Source: Ketobacter sp. (GTDB taxonomy: Bacteria; Pseudomonadota; Gammaproteobacteria; Pseudomonadales; Ketobacteraceae). Taken from it: 64,000 nt of DNA. The notes below the pieces were generated by a model. It was not told the origin of the DNA, made no database searches, and was given only the letters and a program-made list of their open reading frames with translations. The stretch lies in NCBI RefSeq assembly GCF_003671495.1, contig NZ_RCHN01000020.1:62001-126000 (forward strand). The letters run 5' to 3'. Shown piece by piece: positions 43,897 through 51,349 of the stretch. How positions within the stretch are numbered: the first letter of the stretch is position 1; the number at the start of each line of letters is the position of its first letter. Made by a program: the position numbers and the translations under genes.

Positions 43897-44145
43897 ATGA
43901 CCTTGGATAAGCATGATTTGCTGCACGAATTTCCTGAGAGCCGGGATGCCATTCATGAGCTGAAAATGAATAACAACCACTTTGCCAAGCTATTCGACCA
44001 GTACCACGAGAAAGATCACGAGGTTCATCGTATCGAGACCGGCGCAGAGAACACCAGCGACGAGTATCTGGAGGTACGCAAAAAAGAGCGCCTGCTGTTG
44101 AAAGACGAACTCTATAAAATGATCAAGGATTTTGAACAGGCCTGA
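43897..44145 (+). CDS. YdcH-like DUF465 family small protein
   Basis: An 82-aa, highly charged helical protein: LLHEFPESRDAIHELKMNNNHFAKLFDQYHEKDHEVHRIETG, with E..LE.RK.ERLLLKDELYKMI at the end. This is the YdcH/DUF465 (PF04325) pattern, normally about 70-80 residues. The molecular role is not established for the family. The ATG at 43897 has AAGGGAG 5 bases upstream; a frame open to 43750 is not protein-like and crosses the promoter. An FNR/Anr box sits 79 bp upstream, suggesting induction by oxygen limitation. A bidirectional terminator follows. Confidence 0.85.
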   Translation: MTLDKHDLLHEFPESRDAIHELKMNNNHFAKLFDQYHEKDHEVHRIETGAENTSDEYLEVRKKERLLLKDELYKMIKDFEQA

Positions 44146-44166
44146 TGTGGTGGCCGATTCTGATTT

Positions 44167-44192
44167 AAAAAAGGGGCTTAGGCCCCTTTTTT
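44167..44192. terminator. Bidirectional terminator between the DUF465 and beta-barrel genes
   Basis: AAAAAAGGGGC pairs with GCCCCTTTTTT around a 4-base loop. It starts 22 bp after the DUF465 stop and lies 35 bp beyond the end of the convergent outer-membrane protein gene. Confidence 0.92.
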
Positions 44193-44226
44193 GTGCGGAT
44201 AAATCACTTCAGGCTCGGCTTTATAA

Positions 44227-45021
44227 TCACCGCTTGCAGATGGCGCCCGAGATGTCTTTATATTTGTCGTCACACGCGGTCAACTTGCGGTTACCGTATT
44301 GGGATTGCGGCCCATTGCGATTAAACACGCCCACGTCAAACTGCCAACGCAAACCCAGTGTCACGGCGGAAGCGTCAAACCAGTCATGGGTGTTGCCGGC
44401 AACGTCCTCGTACTCCGTCAACTGAGCATAATACTCCCCGAACACAATAAGGTTGTCCGTCAAACGAAAATCCAGTCCAAGCGCATAGGATATATCGTTA
44501 CCATCCACATCATCAGAGCCCGTACTGCGGGTGTCCACCCGGTCGTCAAAATAGAGCGTCTCATTCCAGCTCACTTCCGCCAGCCATTTGGCATAGCCCA
44601 GCTTGCCATACAGCCCGAATCTGTCTCCCAGCGGCAACATCCCCTTGATGGAAATGTTGGTCGCGGTAAGGTTGGCTTGGTATTCCGCAGAGGACGACAC
44701 CTGGTGACCATTCACATCCGGATTCTGGTATCGATATTCGCTGTCTGCATCGCCATAGTCAGAGTAGGCCACTTCGATGGCTACGTAACGGGATATCTCC
44801 CACCCGAGTTGGAGTTGATAAGCAACATCGCTGTCTGACGTATCGTAGTTCTGTTCGCCGCCCCCCCCTAGCTCGTAGAACAGGTCGTCAATGCCGGCAT
44901 AGCTGCTGGAGCCCGCTGCGGCACCAATGTATATCTTGCTGTCAGATGCCCAACCGTACTGGGCCAGGATCAAAAGCGAAACACATGAACAAAGACGAAA
45001 TTGTGTGAGCCCCACTGGCAT
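44227..45021 (-). CDS. Outer-membrane beta-barrel protein, OmpA-N/OmpW-like
   Basis: A 264-aa exported protein with a signal sequence (CSCVSLLILAQYGWA, cut near residue 25). The mature part has alternating amphipathic strands typical of an 8-stranded barrel: KIYIGAAAGSSSYAG, YQLQLGWEISRYVAIEVAYSDYG, FGLYGKLGYAKWLAEV, ISYALGLDFRLTDNLIVFGEY and ASAVTLGLRWQFDV. Unusually the last strand is followed by about 30 polar residues with two Cys (LTACDDKYKDISGAICKR). The ATG at 45021 is only about 2 bases from AGGGG; the GTG at 45015 has better spacing and may be the true start. Function unknown. Confidence 0.8.
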   Translation of the reverse strand: MPVGLTQFRLCSCVSLLILAQYGWASDSKIYIGAAAGSSSYAGIDDLFYELGGGGEQNYDTSDSDVAYQLQLGWEISRYVAIEVAYSDYGDADSEYRYQNPDVNGHQVSSSAEYQANLTATNISIKGMLPLGDRFGLYGKLGYAKWLAEVSWNETLYFDDRVDTRSTGSDDVDGNDISYALGLDFRLTDNLIVFGEYYAQLTEYEDVAGNTHDWFDASAVTLGLRWQFDVGVFNRNGPQSQYGNRKLTACDDKYKDISGAICKR

Positions 45022-45052
45022 GCCCCTACTTCTTATTATGTTCCCGGAAAAT

Positions 45053-45085
45053 AAAAAAGCCCGGTCGAAACCGGGCTTTCTTTTT
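45053..45085 (-). terminator. Terminator after etfA
   Basis: A 10-bp stem AAAGCCCGGT / ACCGGGCTTT with a CGAA/TTCG loop. On the minus strand it is followed by a T-run, so it ends the etfBA transcript; T residues on the plus side make it usable in both directions. Confidence 0.9.
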
Positions 45086-45101
45086 AGCCTGTCTTGCTGT
45101 G

Positions 45102-46031
45102 TTATACAAGCTTTTCCAGTTCAGGAACCGCTTCAAACAAATCAGCAACCAGACCGTAATCCGCTACCTGAAAGATAGGCGCTTCTTCGTCTTTGTTGAT
45201 GGCAACAATGACTTTACTGTCTTTCATACCGGCCAGATGCTGGATCGCACCGGAAATACCAACAGCAACGTACAGCTGCGGCGCAACAATCTTACCGGTT
45301 TGACCAACCTGCATATCGTTGGGAACAAAACCGGCGTCCACCGCGGCGCGGGAAGCACCCACAGCAGCACCCAGTTTGTCTGCCACTTTGTACAGCATCT
45401 CGAAGTTGTCGCCATTCTGCATGCCGCGACCACCGGAGATAACAATCTTGGCAGCAGTCAATTCAGGGCGATCGCTCTTGGCCAGCTCTTCACCCACGAA
45501 GGAGGAAACGCCTGCATCTTTGGCAACACCCAGGTTCTCGACTGCAGCTGAACCACCTTCTGCAGCAACCGGATCAAACGAGGTACCACGTACGGTCAAC
45601 ACGTTGGTCGCCTGAGAGCTCTCAACAGTGGCAATCGCGTTACCTGCGTAGATTGGACGCTGGAATGTGGTTGCGTTAACCACGCCGGAGATTTCAGAAA
45701 TCATCTGCACATCCAGCAACGCCGCTACGCGGGGCAGGAAGTTTTTACCGGAAGTGGTGGCAGGCGCCAGGATGTGGCTGTAGCCTTTGCCCACTTCAGC
45801 AACCAGATCGGCAACGTTTTCCGCCAGTTGGTGTTCGTAGGCGGCATCGTCTGCCAGCAATACTTTGGAAACGCCTGCAATCTTGGCTGCAGCTTCTGCC
45901 ACTGCGGCACAACCGGAACCAGCGACCAATACCGTGATATCACCACCGATGGCCTGAGCTGCCGCTACAGTGTTCAGGGTAACACCCTTCAAGCTGGCAT
46001 TATCGTGTTCTGCATAGACTAATACGCTCAT
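45102..46031 (-). CDS. etfA: Electron transfer flavoprotein alpha subunit
   Basis: A 309-aa protein with the EtfA layout: an N-terminal adenine-nucleotide-hydrolase-like domain ([15 protein letters not shown]) and the C-terminal FAD-binding domain with [33 protein letters not shown], and [19 protein letters not shown] plus [16 protein letters not shown]. With EtfB it carries electrons from acyl-CoA dehydrogenases, for example the isovaleryl-CoA dehydrogenase encoded at 57771-58940, to ETF-quinone oxidoreductase. Its ATG overlaps the etfB stop (TAATG). A strong terminator follows. Confidence 0.97.
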   Translation of the reverse strand: MSVLVYAEHDNASLKGVTLNTVAAAQAIGGDITVLVAGSGCAAVAEAAAKIAGVSKVLLADDAAYEHQLAENVADLVAEVGKGYSHILAPATTSGKNFLPRVAALLDVQMISEISGVVNATTFQRPIYAGNAIATVESSQATNVLTVRGTSFDPVAAEGGSAAVENLGVAKDAGVSSFVGEELAKSDRPELTAAKIVISGGRGMQNGDNFEMLYKVADKLGAAVGASRAAVDAGFVPNDMQVGQTGKIVAPQLYVAVGISGAIQHLAGMKDSKVIVAINKDEEAPIFQVADYGLVADLFEAVPELEKLV

Positions 46032-46777
46032 TAGATCACCTTCGCTTCGTTTTTCAGCTTGTCAACCAACTCTGCAACGTCGGCTACCTTGATACCTGCC
46101 TGACGTTCAGCAGGCGGCTCGACTTTCACAGTCTTCACCAGCGGAGTAACGTCAACGCCATAGTCGCCCGGAGCTTTGATATCCAGGGGCTTCTTCTTGG
46201 CTTTCATGATATTGGGCAGAGAAGCGTAGCGGGGTTCGTTGAGACGCAGGTCAGTGGTTACAACCGCCGGCAGTTTCAGATCTACCGTTTGCAGACCGCC
46301 GTCGATTTCACGGGTCACCTTAACGGAGCCGTCGGCCACGTTCACTTCAGAAGCGAAAGTGCCCTGACCCATACCAGCCAATGCTGCCAGCATCTGACCA
46401 GTCTGGTTGTTGTCGCCGTCGATCGCCTGCTTACCCAGAATCACCAGCTCAGGCTTTTCTTCATCAACAATGGCTTTGAGCAATTTGGCAACACCCAGCG
46501 GCTGCACATCGGCTGCTTCAACCAAGATGCCACGATCAGCACCCAGCGCCAGAGCAGTACGGATTTGCTCCTGAGCTTCTTTAGGACCTACGGCCACCGC
46601 GATAATCTCGGTAGCAACCCCCTTCTCTTTCAAACGAACAGCTTCTTCAACAGCGATTTCGCAGAAGGGGTTCATGGCCATCTTGACGTTAGTCAGGTCA
46701 ACGCCGCTGTGATCAGCAGCCACCCGAACCTTAACGTTGTAGTCAACAACTCGTTTGACAGCAACAAGAACCTTCAT
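46031..46777 (-). CDS. etfB: Electron transfer flavoprotein beta subunit
   Basis: A 248-aa protein beginning [19 protein letters not shown]. It contains the EtfB stretches [49 protein letters not shown] and the signature near [20 protein letters not shown] followed by IMKAKKKPL. Length is normal. I chose the ATG at 46777, preceded by GAGGG at 5 bases, over an upstream ATG at 46849. It is the first gene of the etfBA operon, and etfA begins inside its stop codon. Confidence 0.97.
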   Translation of the reverse strand: MKVLVAVKRVVDYNVKVRVAADHSGVDLTNVKMAMNPFCEIAVEEAVRLKEKGVATEIIAVAVGPKEAQEQIRTALALGADRGILVEAADVQPLGVAKLLKAIVDEEKPELVILGKQAIDGDNNQTGQMLAALAGMGQGTFASEVNVADGSVKVTREIDGGLQTVDLKLPAVVTTDLRLNEPRYASLPNIMKAKKKPLDIKAPGDYGVDVTPLVKTVKVEPPAERQAGIKVADVAELVDKLKNEAKVI

Positions 46778-47270
46778 GGAACCCTCGGCTTTATAATGGA
46801 ATGTGGATTTACGGTGTCGTTCCGCTTCTGAATCAGAGGGGGACACCACGCGATCGTCGACAGTACAGGCACCGCACAGAATAGTACAGCGAATTACCTA
46901 TACTTTGACCGCCCTAGTTAAAAGCGCGAGGTATCTTGCCGTTTTATGTCAGGTAGGTCAATAGCAAATCAGGCAGTGCAACCCGTCCCCCGCGCCAATG
47001 CGGCTTCATCTATTAGGACAAAATGGCCGGGAAAAATCAAACAGTTAGTGGCACGACCCGGGCACATTGCTGGGCCGAATACTTTCTATACAGCCAGCAC
47101 CAACCCTGCCCAACTGAAAAAACAGGACGATAGTCCGAAAGGACCGGTTATAAGGCCATAAAAATCCATTACACTAGCGCCGTCGCACTCCCCCTGGGAA
47201 TAGTGCGATTTTGCTAATTTTATTAGGGCTACACTCTGCCCTCTTTTAGATCAATTGGAGTACTTAAAGG
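46778..47270. promoter_or_regulatory. Divergent intergenic region between etfB and the chalcone-isomerase-like gene
   Basis: No gene is visible in this 493-bp region. On the plus side a 7-bp inverted repeat TCGCACT / AGTGCGA (47183-47189 and 47202-47208) is followed by TTTT and could be a weak terminator or operator. A small GGTCC/GGACC-type hairpin occurs near 47131-47145. Promoters for the two divergent genes must lie here, but I could not place convincing -35/-10 pairs. Confidence 0.4.
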
Positions 47271-47837
47271 ATGAAGAAGCTTTTCGCTCTGCTCGCCGCA
47301 TGCATACTGAGCTCTGCGGCCTACTCTCTGGACATTGGCGGCATTACCTTGCCGGATTCCCTGCAAGCCGGAGGTTCTGAATTGCACCTGAATGGCGCCG
47401 GTATCCGGGATAAATGGTTGCTGGACCTGTACGTGGGTGGCCTCTACCTCCCTGCCAAGCAAACCGACGGGGATGCCATCCTGCAGGCGTCAGAACCCAT
47501 GGCCATTCGCCTGCACATCATCTCCGGCATGATTACCAGTGAGAAGATGACCAAAGCCACCGTGGAGGGATTCGAGAACGCCACTCACGGAGAAACGGCA
47601 CCCCTGCAAACTGAAATCGACCAGTTTCTGGCAACCTTTGCTGAGCCCATCAAAGAAGGCGATATTTTCGATTTCATCTATCTGCCGGGTGCCGGCGTGC
47701 AAATCGTCAAGAATGGACAAAATGCCCAACTGATCAAAGGCGACGTGGCCTTCAAATCCGCCCTGTTTGGCATCTGGATATCGGATCGCCCAGCGCAGAA
47801 ATCCTTGAAGAAAGCGATGCTCGGCCTCAAGGGTTGA
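47271..47837 (+). CDS. Exported chalcone-isomerase-like domain protein
   Basis: A 188-aa protein with a signal peptide (MKKLFALLAACILSSAAYS). The mature part fits the bacterial chalcone_isomerase-like family (PF16036): GGITLPDSLQAGGSELHLNGAGIRDKW, LLDLYVGGLYLPAKQ, AIRLHIISGMIT, then a long helix and FDFIYLPGAGVQIVKNG and a closing FKSALFGIWISD. Bacterial members are periplasmic and are not known to be true chalcone isomerases; lipid binding has been suggested for relatives. GGAG lies 10 bases before the ATG. It is transcribed alone towards the ols-like genes. Confidence 0.82.
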   Translation: MKKLFALLAACILSSAAYSLDIGGITLPDSLQAGGSELHLNGAGIRDKWLLDLYVGGLYLPAKQTDGDAILQASEPMAIRLHIISGMITSEKMTKATVEGFENATHGETAPLQTEIDQFLATFAEPIKEGDIFDFIYLPGAGVQIVKNGQNAQLIKGDVAFKSALFGIWISDRPAQKSLKKAMLGLKG

Positions 47838-47857
47838 GCGGTTATCTGGCCCTGTCC

Positions 47858-47885
47858 GGCATGTGATGCGATGACGTCACATGCC
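47858..47885. promoter_or_regulatory. 9-bp inverted repeat between the chalcone-isomerase-like and olsB-like genes
   Basis: GGCATGTGA and TCACATGCC form a perfect 9-bp dyad with a 10-base loop that itself contains TGACGTCA across the right edge. No T-run follows, so it may be an operator for the downstream gene (start 47984) or a weak terminator for the upstream gene, whose stop is 21 bp away. Confidence 0.45.
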
Positions 47886-47983
47886 ACCTGACTCTGTCTT
47901 AATTTATTCATTAATCCTTCACGTTCAAGCAACAGTAGCGATCTAAAGTCAGCATCGAGGTTTCATATATTGCGGAGATCAAG

Positions 47984-48772
47984 ATGCTTCAGGAACAAAA
48001 CCTTACTCAGCGCTCAGTGGAATTCAGTCAAAAGCCTCGAATTTTTGCCGAATTCATCACGACGGAGCAGGAAATTCGCAGCGCACAGAAAATGCGCTAT
48101 GAAGTGTTCTGCGAAGAGTACAAAGTCGAGCTGCCCGTCAATATGGTTTGGAACGGCCATCCCATCGACGTGGACGAACTGGATGATCATTGTCTCCACC
48201 TGGTAGTGCGCACTCAGCACGACGGGGAAATCATCGGCTATACCCGGGTTCTTACCTGCGATCTGGCCAAGCGTTTCGGCCGTTACTACTCCAGCCACGA
48301 GTTTGACATCAGCAACGTGATCGACCGCCCCGGTCGCTTTCTCGAAATCGGCCGCACCTGCATTCACCCCGAGCATCGCAACGGAGCCACCATCGCCGTT
48401 CTGTGGGCCTTTCTCGCAAAATTCATGCAGGAAAACGATTACCAGTATCTGTTCGGCTGCGCCAGCGTATCCCTGGAAGACGGTGGTGAAACCCTGGCGG
48501 CACTGAATCCGGTGATCCGGGAAAAATACATGGCGGATGACGAGTTCCGGGTCAGCCCCAAAGTCCCCTTCAAACTGCGCAAAGGGTTGCAGCAGGGCAA
48601 AGCGAACTTCCCCCCGCTGTTGAAAGCCTATACCCGAATGGGCGCCCGCATCTGTGGTGAAGCCTGCTGGGATCCGGACTTCAACGTAGCCGACCTGTTC
48701 GTGCTGCTGGACATCAATAACGTGGCCAATCGCTACGCCCGTCACTTCCTGAAGGATCGCGAAGCGGCATGA
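47984..48772 (+). CDS. olsB: OlsB-like N-acyltransferase (ornithine lipid synthesis)
   Basis: A 262-aa GNAT-fold protein. The start region ITTEQEIRSAQKMRYEVFCEEY, then IIGYTRVLTCDLAKRFG..YYSSHEFD, and FLEIGRTCIHPEHRNGATIAVLW...YLFGCASVSL follow the OlsB pattern (LGRSCV.P.YR and FGCAS). OlsB moves a 3-hydroxyacyl group from ACP to the amino group of ornithine, giving lyso-ornithine lipid. The adjacent gene, overlapping by 4 bp (ATGA), is an acyltransferase that fits OlsA, the second step. CGGAG precedes the ATG at a normal distance. The same fold occurs in other N-acyl amino acid synthases, so the amino acid is not certain. Confidence 0.75.
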   Translation: MLQEQNLTQRSVEFSQKPRIFAEFITTEQEIRSAQKMRYEVFCEEYKVELPVNMVWNGHPIDVDELDDHCLHLVVRTQHDGEIIGYTRVLTCDLAKRFGRYYSSHEFDISNVIDRPGRFLEIGRTCIHPEHRNGATIAVLWAFLAKFMQENDYQYLFGCASVSLEDGGETLAALNPVIREKYMADDEFRVSPKVPFKLRKGLQQGKANFPPLLKAYTRMGARICGEACWDPDFNVADLFVLLDINNVANRYARHFLKDREAA

Positions 48773-49593
48773 TAAAACAATGTTGGTCAGCCGCCTGCCT
48801 GTTCTTGCACATTCTGGCGGGCGTGCTGTTGCTGGTGCTGACCGGCTCGCTCTGGAACAATAAAACCAAACTGGTGAAACGTACCAAACAATGGTGGTTG
48901 GCACGGACCACCCGCCTGCTGGGCATTGCTGTCAGGATCAGGGGTGAAATACCAAAACCTGAACACGGCAAGGGCGTGTTGTTTGTCAGTAACCACGTCT
49001 CCTGGATCGACATCCCTCTGATCGGAGGCTTGTCCCAACTGAATTTTCTGTCGAAGGCCGAAGTGCGTAACTGGCCCATCATTGGAAAACTGGCGGATGG
49101 TACCGGCACCCTGTTCATTCAAAGAGGCTCCGGTGACGCAGAACGGGTGTCACGGTCTATTGCCGATTATCTGGATGCAGGGCGCTCGGTTTTGTTCTTT
49201 CCTGAAGGCACCACCAGCGATGGCAGGCAGGTTCGGCGTTTTCACGGCAAACTGTTCAAAGCAGCCCAACACACTGCAATCAACGTCTGCCCGGTGGCCA
49301 TTCATTACCACCTGGCATCAGCAGAAAAGAACCCGGTTCCCTTTATTGGTGATGACGAATTCGCTGAGCATTTATGGAATCTGCTGCGTTATAAGCGCAT
49401 CACCGCGACCGTGGAATTTCTACCGCTGCGCCCCGTGGACATGACGGAACTGGACAAGTTTGTAAAAGGGCTGCAGCAGGAGGTGGCCTCGTCTGTAGCC
49501 GGTCATCATGCCCGATATCAGGCTAATACCAATACTCTATCGCCTGGTGCATCCATTCCCTGCGATCTGAAGGATGAGGCAGCCAGTTTCTGA
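48769..49593 (+). CDS. olsA: OlsA-like lysophospholipid acyltransferase (PlsC family)
   Basis: A 274-aa membrane-associated acyltransferase. After an N-terminal hydrophobic helix (LFLHILAGVLLLVLTGSLW) come the PlsC motifs: NHVSWID (His76...Asp81), GTLFIQRG and FPEGTTSDG (144-152). These are the catalytic and glycerol-phosphate or lyso-lipid binding blocks. It is translationally coupled to the olsB-like gene, and such pairs make ornithine lipids, in which OlsA adds the second, ester-linked fatty acid. Its 3' end overlaps the convergent M14 peptidase gene by 71 bp. Confidence 0.8.
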   Translation: MIKQCWSAACLFLHILAGVLLLVLTGSLWNNKTKLVKRTKQWWLARTTRLLGIAVRIRGEIPKPEHGKGVLFVSNHVSWIDIPLIGGLSQLNFLSKAEVRNWPIIGKLADGTGTLFIQRGSGDAERVSRSIADYLDAGRSVLFFPEGTTSDGRQVRRFHGKLFKAAQHTAINVCPVAIHYHLASAEKNPVPFIGDDEFAEHLWNLLRYKRITATVEFLPLRPVDMTELDKFVKGLQQEVASSVAGHHARYQANTNTLSPGASIPCDLKDEAASF

Positions 49594-50572
49594 AGCTGGC
49601 TGTCGCCCGGATCAAAAACTCCATCAAACATTGATGCCGGCGCAACACCCGTTCGTGGCGGTGAGGCAATACCGGATTGAATACCCCCAGGGCATTGAAC
49701 ATCTGCAGGGGGTTTTTCTTGATCCAGAGCCAGGACCCCATCTCCAGCGTCAAGGGAAGATAAGTGCCTTTACGGGTGTTCAGGGTTTGTTTGTAAACAT
49801 GATCCCACAGATCCCCATGCGTGGTGTAATTGCGGGACTGGGGTTCAATCAGATAAAAACTGAAGGTGGGATGGGTGCGCCGAAACAGCAACCTGAGGGC
49901 AAACATTTCCCCAATGTCGTCAAACGGATCCGGCGTATAGGCATAGGGAAACCAGACCTGATCCTGATGCCCAAAACCGGAGTGGCAATCCAGGGAGATC
50001 ACAAAGCTGGATTCCTTGACAATGCTCTCCACCATGCGGATGACGGCGTTGGCCTCTTTCTCCATGGGGTCATCCCGACGCCCGCGATACCAGGGTATAT
50101 GTCGACTAAGACGTTGACCGCCCAGTAAAAACGGCACTTTGCCGGTGGCATCAATGGGTGCGTTGCGCATCAGGTCCACGCCATTGAGGTTACTGCGGGT
50201 ACGCCGCAACATGCCGGAAGGATTAACCAACGGCACAAACAGAATACGCACGTCTTCCAGCATCGCATCCAGGCTTTCATCCCAGTCCATCCGGTTGAAC
50301 AGCGTGTGCATGAAGGACAAGATCACCTGGGTGCCAATGCGTTCCACACCATGCACGCCACCGGTAAAAATCACTGTGGGCACGTCCGCCTTGGCGTTGC
50401 CGATTTCAAAACAATAGATGGGCAGGCAATCGTCACCGCACTCAATGGCGGTCAGTGTGTGAATTCGGGCGGGCAAATCCGGCTGTTCAAGCCACCGGTC
50501 CATTTGATAAAGCTCAGGCAGGCCCTTAAGGACCCGGTCGGAACGTATAAGCGTCAAGAAAGGAGGCTCCAT
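49523..50572 (-). CDS. M14-family zinc carboxypeptidase/deacylase
   Basis: A 349-aa protein with the M14 metal site: GGVHGVERIG (His74, Glu77, the HxxE motif), a further His in SLDCHSGFG near residue 198 and a candidate catalytic Glu in LTLEMGSWLW near residue 275. NPSGMLRRTRSNLNGVDLMRN matches the M14 NP.G...R.N..GVDLNRN block, with Met in place of the usual Asn before Arg. No signal peptide is seen, so it is probably cytoplasmic. It lies 87 bp downstream of msrA on the same strand and overlaps the 3' end of the olsA-like gene. The substrate is unknown. Confidence 0.83.
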   Translation of the reverse strand: MEPPFLTLIRSDRVLKGLPELYQMDRWLEQPDLPARIHTLTAIECGDDCLPIYCFEIGNAKADVPTVIFTGGVHGVERIGTQVILSFMHTLFNRMDWDESLDAMLEDVRILFVPLVNPSGMLRRTRSNLNGVDLMRNAPIDATGKVPFLLGGQRLSRHIPWYRGRRDDPMEKEANAVIRMVESIVKESSFVISLDCHSGFGHQDQVWFPYAYTPDPFDDIGEMFALRLLFRRTHPTFSFYLIEPQSRNYTTHGDLWDHVYKQTLNTRKGTYLPLTLEMGSWLWIKKNPLQMFNALGVFNPVLPHRHERVLRRHQCLMEFLIRATASFRNWLPHPSDRREWMHQAIEYWY

Positions 50573-50659
50573 TACAACGAATGCAGCCGTTTTATAACAT
50601 TTGGATTGCAGGACTATGACAGTTGCGATTGCGTCCGCATATTTAAGATGCCGCCAAGG

Positions 50660-51319
50660 CTAGTCTGGCAACCTGGGTAAGCCAGTGGCATCGCAGCCAT
50701 GGTTGGGACAATAGCCGGCAGGATTCTTCGCCAGATACTGCTGGTGATATTCCTCTGCATAATAGAAATCGAAGCGATCCACAATTTCTGTGGTACTGGG
50801 TTCCAGGCCCCGTTCAGTCAGAGCCCGGTTATAAGCTGCTTGTGTTGCCTCGGCCTCAGCTCGCTGCTCCGGCGACGTGGGATAGATGCCAGAACGGTAC
50901 TGGGTACCCACATCATTGCCCTGGCGCATACCTTCACAGGGGTTGTGGTTCTCCCAGAAAATTTTCAGTAACCTCTGAAAGCTGATCTGGTGCGGATGAA
51001 ACACCACTTTCACCAGCTCGTTGTGACCGGTCAGGCCGCTGCAAACCTCTTCGTAGGTTGGATTGGGGGTAAGCCCTGCACCATAGCCCACCGCGGTGGT
51101 GTGTACGCCCGGCACATTCCAGAACAGTTTTTCAGCGCCCCAGAAGCAGCCCATACCAAAGTAGGCCGTTTCCGTGCCCGCCGGGTACGGAGGCTTTAAT
51201 TCGGTTTGCAATACGGCGTGTAACACCTCCACTTTCAGAGGGGTAGCCCGACCTGGCAACGCGTCTTCTTCCGTGGGGAGTTTCAATTTGTTTTTTCGAC
51301 TACCGAACATCCAGTCCAT
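50660..51319 (-). CDS. msrA: Peptide methionine (S)-S-oxide reductase
   Basis: A 219-aa protein with the MsrA active site GCFWG (Cys58) in [15 protein letters not shown]. Other MsrA blocks: [46 protein letters not shown] and [14 protein letters not shown]-terminal GYCPNHGC supplies candidate resolving cysteines. Length is typical. It repairs methionine sulfoxide in oxidised proteins. It follows aacS after 30 bp on the same strand, so it may be read from the liu operon although unrelated in function. Confidence 0.96.
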   Translation of the reverse strand: MDWMFGSRKNKLKLPTEEDALPGRATPLKVEVLHAVLQTELKPPYPAGTETAYFGMGCFWGAEKLFWNVPGVHTTAVGYGAGLTPNPTYEEVCSGLTGHNELVKVVFHPHQISFQRLLKIFWENHNPCEGMRQGNDVGTQYRSGIYPTSPEQRAEAEATQAAYNRALTERGLEPSTTEIVDRFDFYYAEEYHQQYLAKNPAGYCPNHGCDATGLPRLPD

Positions 51320-51349
51320 CAGGGCAACCCATCACACGTGGTGCAGATC

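Noticed and set aside
46031-46849. Longer version of EtfB starting at 46849
   Set aside because: EtfB proteins begin [10 protein letters not shown]; the ATG at 46777 has GAGGG upstream.
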